Origin: Marinilactibacillus piezotolerans
GTDB lineage: Bacteria > Bacillota > Bacilli > Lactobacillales > Carnobacteriaceae_A
Length of the DNA stretch: 64,000 nt
Assembly: GCF_900169305.1 (NCBI RefSeq)
Contig: NZ_FWDP01000004.1
Coordinates: forward strand, 1,364,001 to 1,428,000
Reading direction: 5' to 3'
In this document: positions 57,600 to 64,000 of the stretch, in pieces
Layout: every line of letters begins with the position of its first letter
Numbering within the stretch: position 1 is the stretch's first letter
Made by a program: the position numbers and the translations under genes
Notes under the pieces: model-generated
Seen by the model: the letters and a program-made list of their open reading frames with translations, nothing else
Database searches by the model: none
What the model was told of the DNA's origin: nothing

Positions 57600-58484
57600 T
57601 TACTGAACATTTTTACTTGTTTTATAAAGAGCTTTTTCGGCTAAAGCTAGTCCTCCTATAATACCAGATTGCTGTCCTAGTTTAGGCGTTACAATATAAC
57701 GATCTATCTCTGGTATTTGCACGTACCCTTTCAACATATGTTCAAATTGACTTCGGACTTTTTTTACAAGATGGTCTTGTTGCATTACGCCCCCACCTAA
57801 AACAATCATATCCGGAGACAACATTAAGGTTGTGTTATACATGCACTGAGCAATATAATCGGCTTCTATTTCCCAAAAAGAATCTTCTTCTGATAAGTCT
57901 TGCCCTTTTACTCCGTTTCTTTTTTCAATTGCAGGTCCTGCAGCCATTCCTTCCAGACAGTTTCCATGAAAAGGACAGTTCCCTTTGTAAGTATCTTTTG
58001 GATGAGGCACCACCTTCATATGGCCCATTTCTGGATGGCTAAAACCTTCTATCAATTCACCATTAAGTATTCCTCCGCCTCCGATTCCTGTACCAATTGT
58101 AAAATAAACGATATTAGAAGTTTTCTTTTCATACCCTTTAACATATTCTCCATATGCTGCTGCATTAACATCGGTTGTTAATGCTATTGGTACATTAAAA
58201 AAGGTTTTTAACTTACCAAGAAAATTATAGTTTTTCCACTTTTCCTTAGGAGTTGTTGTTATAAATCCATATGTTTCAGAAGTTGTATTTACATCAATTG
58301 GACCAAACGATCCTACCCCGATACTTTTTAAATTATCCAAATATTTATCAAAGAATTCTTTTACTAGACGCATTGTTTCCATAGGAGTTGTTGTAGGAAA
58401 GCTGACTTGTTCAATTACTTCTAAGTTTTCATTTCCAATCGCACAAACAAATTTTGTGCCCCCTGCTTCTATTGATCCATACAA
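57600..58484 (-). CDS. scrK: ROK-family fructokinase
   Basis: 294 residues. GSIEAGGTKFVCAIG at the start (phosphate-binding), FTIGTGIGGG near residue 125, a zinc-binding-type block with PEMGH and CPFHGNCLEG near residue 150-180, and MIVLGGGV near residue 243. This is the short ROK fructokinase type. Phosphorylates the fructose released by the neighbouring GH32 enzyme. TTG start at 58484, seven bases after GAGGAGG. Last gene of the sucrose operon, partly insulated by hairpins at 58545-58617. Confidence 0.9.
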   Translation of the reverse strand: MYGSIEAGGTKFVCAIGNENLEVIEQVSFPTTTPMETMRLVKEFFDKYLDNLKSIGVGSFGPIDVNTTSETYGFITTTPKEKWKNYNFLGKLKTFFNVPIALTTDVNAAAYGEYVKGYEKKTSNIVYFTIGTGIGGGGILNGELIEGFSHPEMGHMKVVPHPKDTYKGNCPFHGNCLEGMAAGPAIEKRNGVKGQDLSEEDSFWEIEADYIAQCMYNTTLMLSPDMIVLGGGVMQQDHLVKKVRSQFEHMLKGYVQIPEIDRYIVTPKLGQQSGIIGGLALAEKALYKTSKNVQ

Positions 58485-58544
58485 TGTTATGCCTCCTCTA
58501 ATTTATATCATCAATCCTGACTACCCAGATCCAGAAAATGATCT

Positions 58545-58617
58545 ACTCTGATAATAAAATTAGCTTTTACTATTTTTATTATCAGAGTCTAGAAAAGGAT
58601 TAGCTATCCTTTTCTAG
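58545..58617 (-). terminator. Two hairpins between the GH32 and fructokinase genes
   Basis: ACTCTGATAATAAAA / TTTTATTATCAGAGT (58545-58588) and TCTAGAAAAGGAT / ATCCTTTTCTAGA (about 58587-58617), the second overlapping the GH32 stop codon. They may partly terminate or stabilise the message. Confidence 0.65.
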
Positions 58618-60096
58618 ATTTAAATCAATATTTGCTGTTGAGAGTTTTTCTATTTTTATTTCTTCTAAACTTTCAAGTACAATTTCTGTAAATTCCTCAT
58701 CAAGATAAAAAGTATTTGTCATCGTCACTTCATCATTAATAAACAATTCCATTGAAGAGGTATCAATAAATAGTTCAATATTCAATTTTTCTCCAAAATA
58801 AGGGATGGTCTTCGAAGACACGACCGTTTCTTTGCTCTGTTCATTTGTTATTTGAACTCTTGTAAATTCTCTTGAAAAATAAAAACTCTTTTCTAAATGA
58901 TTGTATGAGAGTACGATTTCTTCATTTGTTTTATTAGAAAATGTGATTTTAAAATCATTCAATTGATTTTTTTCAAGTTCCATACTTAAATATTGAATTG
59001 GCTTTTGAGAAATGATAGTTTGATTGTTAATTGAAATATCATATTCATTCATTTGATTACATTTATATGATTCAATACTATCAATTACTTTTTGCTTTAA
59101 CCTTTGGCCATCATTTTCTAGTTTTCTAGGCAAAGTCATTTGACCAGCCCAACCATGCGTTTGTTCATCGGTTGGAAAACTTTTTCCCCATGCTTGCATC
59201 CATGAAATAACTACTGGTCCATCTTTAGTAACAACAGTCTGTGGTGCATAAAAATCTACCCCATTATCCATTTCTTGGATCGTATTCATTTTAAAGACAA
59301 AATCATTCCAGTCTACTTCACCTTCAATTAACCACGAAATATGATTATAAAATTTACCAGTTTTTTCATCTTCATAATTCATTGCACTTAAAACAAAATA
59401 TTCTTTCTCACCTACTTGAATAAAATCCGGACATTCTACCATAGTTCCTAAAAATTTATTATAAGGGAAAAAGACAGATACATATTCCCACTCTAATAAA
59501 TCTTCAGATTTATATAACAGGACTTGTCCCTTGTTGTCATTGGTTTTTGACCCAATGACACAATAATACAAGTCATCTTTTTCAAATATTTTCGGGTCTC
59601 TATAATCAACTATTGAAGACCCTTCAGGAATATCTTTTTCTGTTAGGACAGGATTATTTTTATATTTTTCAAATGTAATCCCATCATTCGAAATAGCAAT
59701 ATTCTGGTTCTGCCTTGTTAAATTTTCATCAGTCTCATCAGGTAGGTGTCCAGTATACATTACGTATAACTTCCCATCTTTTTCAATGGCACTTCCAGAG
59801 AAACACCCTCCCTGGTCATATTTTTCGTCTGGAGCTAATGCAACATCTAAATGTTCCCACTTGATAGCATCTTTACTTTTGGCATGTCCCCAATGCATCG
59901 GTCCCCATTGCGACTCATACGGATAATATTGATAGAATAGATGGTATTCATCTTTATACATCGAAAACCCATTTGGATCATTTATCCATCCAATAGGTGC
60001 TGCAAAATGATAAGCCGGATAATATTTCTTATTTAATTTTTCAGTATTTGATTCTATAAAATTATTTGCTTTTTCTATTGTAAACCCTTTTGTCAT
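58600..60096 (-). CDS. GH32 beta-fructofuranosidase (sucrose/fructo-oligosaccharide hydrolase)
   Basis: 498 residues, no signal peptide, so intracellular. Five-bladed propeller motifs of GH32: WINDPNG near residue 37 (nucleophile Asp), YRDPKIF near residue 165 (Asp), VECPDF near residue 220 (acid/base Glu), followed by a C-terminal beta-sandwich. Because import here is by an ABC system rather than a PTS, the substrate should be unphosphorylated sucrose or short fructans. ATG at 60096 overlaps the permease stop by one base, with AGGAG upstream. Confidence 0.92.
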   Translation of the reverse strand: MTKGFTIEKANNFIESNTEKLNKKYYPAYHFAAPIGWINDPNGFSMYKDEYHLFYQYYPYESQWGPMHWGHAKSKDAIKWEHLDVALAPDEKYDQGGCFSGSAIEKDGKLYVMYTGHLPDETDENLTRQNQNIAISNDGITFEKYKNNPVLTEKDIPEGSSIVDYRDPKIFEKDDLYYCVIGSKTNDNKGQVLLYKSEDLLEWEYVSVFFPYNKFLGTMVECPDFIQVGEKEYFVLSAMNYEDEKTGKFYNHISWLIEGEVDWNDFVFKMNTIQEMDNGVDFYAPQTVVTKDGPVVISWMQAWGKSFPTDEQTHGWAGQMTLPRKLENDGQRLKQKVIDSIESYKCNQMNEYDISINNQTIISQKPIQYLSMELEKNQLNDFKITFSNKTNEEIVLSYNHLEKSFYFSREFTRVQITNEQSKETVVSSKTIPYFGEKLNIELFIDTSSMELFINDEVTMTNTFYLDEEFTEIVLESLEEIKIEKLSTANIDLNLEKDS

Positions 60097-60938
60097 TATT
60101 TCACTCCTGTTCCTGAACTACTTAAACCTTGCACTAAGTGTTTTTGGAAAAATACATATATCAATATTAAAGGAATCGTTGATATTGTTAATATTGCCAT
60201 TACTTGATTCATATATACCGGTTGTGTATTATTGATGTTTGTTATTGCGACTTGAAGAGGATACATTTCGGATTTTGTCATAACCATCAAGGGCCAAATA
60301 TAGTCATTCCAACTCATAATGAAAGATAGCGTACCTACAGTGGCAATAGCTGGTTTTGACATTGGGAGCATAATCTTCCAGTATATTTTAAGTTTAGAAG
60401 CTCCCTCTAACATAGCCGCCTCTTGAAGTTCTGTTGAAATTGCTCTAAAGAAAATTGTAAACATATATATATACAATGGAGTAGCTACCATCGGTAATAT
60501 AACTGCAAGTGGCGTATTCAGTATCCCTAATTTCTCAGTGACGACAAATTTCGTAATCATAATGGTTTCTCCAGGAATAACTAGTGAAGCAATCATCACT
60601 GCAAACAGTATTTTTTTTCCTTTAAATTTAACAGTTGCAAAAGCGTACCCTGCTAATGAATTGACTATTATAGATCCTATTGTAACGCTTGCTGCGTAGA
60701 AGATACTATTTGCAAGATATCTTATAATATTAAATCTACTAAAAATTTCTTTATAAGGTATGAGCCAATCACTAATCTTCATTGAGGGCAGAAATGCTTC
60801 AAATGATCCCATATCACTATATATTGCTGCTTCTTGTTTCGTTGATGAAACCACCATCCACACTAAAGGAAAAATAAATAAAATGGCTAATAGTATACTT
60901 AAAAAGTGATATAGAATAGTTGTTGTTTTATTAGTCAT
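60096..60938 (-). CDS. Carbohydrate ABC importer permease (MsmG-like)
   Basis: About 280 residues, six helices, with the EAA loop EAAMLEGASKLKIYWKIMLPMSKPA near residue 185 that contacts the ATPase. Partner of the permease encoded just before it (eight-base overlap, ATGACTAA). ATG at 60938 lies nine bases after GGGGG; an upstream ATG overlaps that site. No ATPase gene is in this cluster, so a shared MsmK-type ATPase elsewhere is expected. Confidence 0.88.
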   Translation of the reverse strand: MTNKTTTILYHFLSILLAILFIFPLVWMVVSSTKQEAAIYSDMGSFEAFLPSMKISDWLIPYKEIFSRFNIIRYLANSIFYAASVTIGSIIVNSLAGYAFATVKFKGKKILFAVMIASLVIPGETIMITKFVVTEKLGILNTPLAVILPMVATPLYIYMFTIFFRAISTELQEAAMLEGASKLKIYWKIMLPMSKPAIATVGTLSFIMSWNDYIWPLMVMTKSEMYPLQVAITNINNTQPVYMNQVMAILTISTIPLILIYVFFQKHLVQGLSSSGTGVK

Positions 60939-61875
60939 TTGTATCTTCCCCCACAAATTTTCTTTGGATAATCGTAAAGATAATGATCATACCACCATAC
61001 ATAACCGTTAATGCGCTAGCGAACCCAATTTGTCTATCAGTAAATCCTGTTCTAAAGATATAATAAACTGGTGTTAGGGTAGAATTCAAAGGTCCCCCTT
61101 GCGTCATGACCATTGGTTGAATAACTAATTTAAATGCATCAATTAAAGTTGTTGTAAGAATTAAAAGTGATGTTGGTTTCAGCATTGGTAATGTTATATT
61201 TATAAGCTGCTGCCATTTATTTGCACCATCTATTGTGGATGCTTCATATACTTCTTCAGGTATATTCTGTAATCCTGCTAAAAAGATCAGCATTTGATAC
61301 CCAGCACCTTGCCATGCGGATACAAATATAATCACGTACATCGCTTGGTTTGGACTACTGAGAAATGGCTGTGCAGGTATTCCAAATGTTTGTAATACTT
61401 CATTTAATAAACCTGATGATGGATTTAATAAATATAGCCATAAAACAGATACTACAACCAGTGACATAACTACTGGAGAAAAATAAGCCACTTTATAAAA
61501 TAAAGTTCCTCTACGAGATTTATTTACTAGCAATGCTAAACCTAACGCTGTTCCTACCTGAATAGGCATAATGAATATAACAAACTGAAATACATTTACT
61601 ATACTCTTGCGAAATTGAACATCTGATAATAGAGATTTGAAATTATCTAGTCCAATAAATTTTGTGAGATTAGGTGTTAGCATGTAATAATCTGTAAGTG
61701 AATAATATAAAGACATTATTGCAGGTATAAAGAGAAATAGTCCTAGAACAATTAATGATGGCAATAAAAACATATATCCTGTCATATTTTCTTTAAAAGA
61801 AGTATTATTCATGCTATTTCCTTTTTTTAGTTTCAAACCTGTATTTCCTCTAAAAATACCTTTTATACTTTTCAT
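60931..61875 (-). CDS. Carbohydrate ABC importer permease (MsmF-like)
   Basis: 314 residues, six helices, EAA loop EVYEASTIDGANKWQQLINITLPMLKPT near residue 215. Heterodimerises with MsmG-like protein to import sucrose or oligosaccharides. Positively charged N-terminus before helix 1. ATG at 61875 follows AAGGAG. Confidence 0.88.
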   Translation of the reverse strand: MKSIKGIFRGNTGLKLKKGNSMNNTSFKENMTGYMFLLPSLIVLGLFLFIPAIMSLYYSLTDYYMLTPNLTKFIGLDNFKSLLSDVQFRKSIVNVFQFVIFIMPIQVGTALGLALLVNKSRRGTLFYKVAYFSPVVMSLVVVSVLWLYLLNPSSGLLNEVLQTFGIPAQPFLSSPNQAMYVIIFVSAWQGAGYQMLIFLAGLQNIPEEVYEASTIDGANKWQQLINITLPMLKPTSLLILTTTLIDAFKLVIQPMVMTQGGPLNSTLTPVYYIFRTGFTDRQIGFASALTVMYGGMIIIFTIIQRKFVGEDTND

Positions 61876-61920
61876 TGTTCAACTCCTTATTGATATACTG
61901 CTCCAATATTTACTTAAATT

Positions 61921-61964
61921 ATGTAGTAGTATTTTTACCGCATAAGTTTAAAATACTACTACAT
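61921..61964 (-). terminator. Intercistronic hairpin between binding protein and permease genes
   Basis: A perfect 15-bp stem, ATGTAGTAGTATTTT / AAAATACTACTACAT. Commonly such structures protect the upstream binding-protein message and lower permease expression. Confidence 0.7.
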
Positions 61965-61978
61965 AAAGTCAGTCTATA

Positions 61979-63265
61979 TTACTTAAGATTATTTTGAATT
62001 TCTTCTGCTTTTGATTCTAATAAAGCTTTAATATCTTGATTTTGTTCAAAATAAGTTGATTCAGTAACAGCTTCTTGGAAGCTTCTACTTACTTGCGGAT
62101 AATTTATAAGTGTTGGACGAGCTTTACCTGTTTTACTATTTTGTTCTATCAACACCTGCATTGGTTCTCCTACTTCTTTTAGCATACGATCAGCCACTGA
62201 TTGTCTTGCTGGAAGAACAGCATTTCCCATACTCATATCATATAATTCTTGTTCAGATGTTAAGAATTCAATTAACGCACCAGCTTCTTCTGGTTTTTCT
62301 GTAGATGAAGTCATCCCATATGCCCAACTTCCTGTTGGACTAACTAATTCATTTGTGTCTGGAGAAACAGGGTATGGCATAATTCCGTAGTCAATATCTT
62401 TATATTCATTATCAAGTTCTTGAACTGTCCATGAACCACTCATATATAAAGGATATTCTCCTGTGTGAAATCCTTTATCCACCGGAGTAATAGTAGAATA
62501 ACCTTTCTCTACAAGATTTTGTATAAAATCGAATGCTTCAACTGACTCTTCAGAATCAAAATATCCAACAGCTTCGGTTCCATCTTCATTGGTTATATCT
62601 CCTCCAGCAGACCAGACAAATGGTGAAAAAGCATATAATAACCATTCAGACTGATCATCAAACCCCATATTTAAGACTGGTTTGTCATAATAAGTATTTA
62701 ATGTCTCTAATAAAGTATTAAACTCATCCCATGTCCAAGGATCATCTACAGTTGGAAGAGAATCTAATTCTATTCCAGCTTCTTCCAGCATAGGTTTATT
62801 ATAGAAAAATCCTACGCCCGATTCTGAGTATCCAATTGAATACAGTTCGTCATTATATGTGCCTTGTTCAATAATACTTGGTAAAAAGTCTTCAGAGACC
62901 TTTACGTAATCATCTAACGGTTGAATAGTTTTAGAATTAGCATATGCAGCTGTGTTAGGTCCATCTAACGTTATAACATCTGGTAATGAATTGGTTGTAA
63001 GGGCTGCATTTATTTTATCTTCATACCCACCGCCAGAGCCACTGCGAGGGATATATTCAACAACTGCTGTAACTCCTAAGTCATTAGTTTCATTAAATTC
63101 TTTTACTGATTCAGCCATTACTTGACCTTCAGCAGACTCTTCTGAGTATTGAACCCACACGCTTACTTCATCAGATTTTGAAGCGTTATCTTCTCCTCCA
63201 TTCCCACATGCCCCTAACAATAGTGCTGTACTCATTAACAAGATACTTTTTCCTCTTTGATTCAT
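61979..63265 (-). CDS. Sugar ABC substrate-binding lipoprotein (MsmE-like)
   Basis: 428 residues. Lipoprotein signal with lipobox LLLGACGN, then a family-1 solute-binding fold: EFNETNDLGVTAVVEYIPRSG, PDVITLDGPN, and a tail typical of sugar-binding proteins (SWTVQELDNEYKDIDYGIMPYP). Captures sucrose or fructo-oligosaccharide outside the cell. ATG at 63265 follows AAGGAGG. First gene of the operon, controlled by the promoter at 63306-63334. Confidence 0.92.
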   Translation of the reverse strand: MNQRGKSILLMSTALLLGACGNGGEDNASKSDEVSVWVQYSEESAEGQVMAESVKEFNETNDLGVTAVVEYIPRSGSGGGYEDKINAALTTNSLPDVITLDGPNTAAYANSKTIQPLDDYVKVSEDFLPSIIEQGTYNDELYSIGYSESGVGFFYNKPMLEEAGIELDSLPTVDDPWTWDEFNTLLETLNTYYDKPVLNMGFDDQSEWLLYAFSPFVWSAGGDITNEDGTEAVGYFDSEESVEAFDFIQNLVEKGYSTITPVDKGFHTGEYPLYMSGSWTVQELDNEYKDIDYGIMPYPVSPDTNELVSPTGSWAYGMTSSTEKPEEAGALIEFLTSEQELYDMSMGNAVLPARQSVADRMLKEVGEPMQVLIEQNSKTGKARPTLINYPQVSRSFQEAVTESTYFEQNQDIKALLESKAEEIQNNLK

Positions 63266-63281
63266 TTTATTTCCTCCTTTT

Positions 63282-63295
63282 TGTAATCGCTTTAG
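63282..63295 (-). promoter_or_regulatory. Candidate catabolite-responsive element (cre)
   Basis: TGTAATCGCTTTAG matches the TGWAANCGNTNWCA cre consensus except for its last two bases. It lies just downstream of the transcription start, where CcpA binding would block elongation. Confidence 0.5.
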
Positions 63296-63305
63296 ATTTG
63301 ATTAA

Positions 63306-63344
63306 AGTATATGTCATCCGGTTTCATATGTCAACCGGATGACA
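63306..63344 (-). promoter_or_regulatory. Sucrose operon promoter with overlapping LacI-type operators
   Basis: On the minus strand TTGACA (63329-63334), 17 bases, TATACT (63306-63311): close to consensus. TGTCAACCGGATGACA (63329-63344) is palindromic around CCGG, and TGTCATCCGGTTTCAT (63312-63327) is a second, imperfect copy; the two form a 12-bp inverted repeat. They cover the -35 and spacer, as expected for LacI-family repression. Confidence 0.85.
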
Positions 63345-63396
63345 TAAAAATATAAAATATTTTTTTCTTGTTAACCGGAGGATTTAGATTCCTTAT

Positions 63397-64000
63397 TTAC
63401 TTATGATTGGTCGTTTCAGAAAGATATAGTTCTACAGGTAAAACAGATTCTAACTTCACTTTCTTTCCTTTTAATAATTTCAACAAAACATTTACCGATT
63501 CATTGGCTAACTTTTCTATTGGCTGCACGATTGTGCTTAACTCTGGTACCAACGCTCGCATTGACTGCGTACCATCGAATCCAATGATTTTTAACTCAGA
63601 AGGAATACTGAATCCCATATTTTTTGCTACATTCATAAATAATTTTGCATTTACATCGTCTGCAGCAAACACTCCATCATATGTGAAATCCTTTTCAAAT
63701 ATTTCTTTAATAATTCTATATTTTTTATCAAACTTTTCTTGAAAAGGAATTTCTAAAAAGTTAGGTTCTAATTTATTTTTCTTTATCTCATCGACGTACC
63801 CAATAGATCTATCATTGGCAGGCGTCTCTATAGTCTTATCTCCAATAACGCACAATATATTATGACACCCTTGATTAATCAGTTCCCTTGTTGCTAATTT
63901 TCCTCCGTTATAATCATCACTCTGAACCATAGGAATATTTTTAGTCAATTTTCTTTCAATTGAAACAATTTGATTCTCATAATTTTCATATTCAGAAATA
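63397..64000 (-). CDS. LacI-family regulator of the sucrose operon (5' end beyond window)
   Basis: The visible 200 residues are the C-terminal sugar-binding domain of a LacI/GalR protein: SDDYNGGKLATRELINQG, FAADDVNAKLFM, LKIIGFDGTQ and STIVQPIEKLANESVNVLLKLLKGK are typical. The DNA-binding helix-turn-helix lies beyond base 64000, so the start is not seen. The gene points the same way as msmE and lies upstream of it, 131 bases away, so it may be in its own transcript or read into the operon. Its predicted targets are the palindromes at 63312-63344. Confidence 0.88.
   Translation of the reverse strand, partial: ISEYENYENQIVSIERKLTKNIPMVQSDDYNGGKLATRELINQGCHNILCVIGDKTIETPANDRSIGYVDEIKKNKLEPNFLEIPFQEKFDKKYRIIKEIFEKDFTYDGVFAADDVNAKLFMNVAKNMGFSIPSELKIIGFDGTQSMRALVPELSTIVQPIEKLANESVNVLLKLLKGKKVKLESVLPVELYLSETTNHK

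Noticed and set aside
61921-61964. Reading the msmE-msmF hairpin as a full stop of the operon
   Set aside because: The permease genes follow in the same direction with no promoter seen; the hairpin more likely tunes or stabilises the message.

Overview
The window looks like a chromosomal segment of a low-GC Gram-positive bacterium, most likely a lactic acid bacterium of the order Lactobacillales. The evidence is AGGAGG-type ribosome binding sites, A/T-rich intergenic DNA, many intrinsic terminators, a pyruvate oxidase, a two-HMA copper ATPase and an Msm-type sucrose ABC cluster. A halotolerant member of the Carnobacteriaceae is a reasonable guess (glycine betaine binding protein, BCCT transporter), but this is inference. 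No rRNA, tRNA, CRISPR array, phage or intact insertion sequence was seen.

Layout. 0-8 kb: a truncated glycine-betaine binding lipoprotein, an AGCS symporter, a membrane-anchored alpha/beta hydrolase, and two tandem paralogous membrane proteins with DUF5050-like extracellular repeats. 8-13.5 kb: a drug-type ABC exporter, a DUF4349 lipoprotein, a SAP-domain protein and an ECF sigma/anti-sigma pair. 13.9-21 kb: a divergence-free minus-strand locus of two unrecognised membrane proteins, a LytTR response regulator, a short GHKL kinase and two half-type ABC exporters. 21-27 kb: a YjiH-family gate protein, copA with two cop boxes, an XRE regulator with a frameshifted membrane partner, and an SDR. 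27-32.5 kb: an ECF transporter (S, double ATPase, T) with a PHP-domain protein and a divergent RpiR regulator. 32.6-42 kb: housekeeping and small transporters (UDG family, YczE-like, AraC, map, dus, DUF4385), a MurE-like ligase with an altered substrate motif plus an MFS-like fragment, and a Yad-type ABC exporter. 42-48 kb: MsrA, pyruvate oxidase, carbonic anhydrase, MFS, SRPBCC. 48-51.8 kb: a TPP-riboswitch-controlled thiamine salvage operon thiW-thiM-thiE-thiD-tenA. 52-57 kb: a second YczE-like gene, mntH behind DtxR/MntR-like operators, and a BCCT transporter. 57.3-64 kb: a sucrose/fructo-oligosaccharide operon (LacI regulator, Msm-type ABC importer, GH32, fructokinase) with a near-consensus promoter overlapped by palindromic operators.

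Several systems are internally coherent. Thiamine genes overlap by ATGA or more and share one riboswitch. The sucrose genes form one transcription unit with internal hairpins that probably set unequal expression. Pyruvate oxidase makes hydrogen peroxide and CO2, and lies between a methionine sulfoxide reductase and a carbonic anhydrase. The least explained loci are the LytTR/GHKL/ABC operon (14.3-21 kb), the ECF-PHP-RpiR cluster (27-32.5 kb), the MurE-like gene (38-40 kb) and a small repeat-flanked, RNA-like element at about 57.3-57.5 kb.
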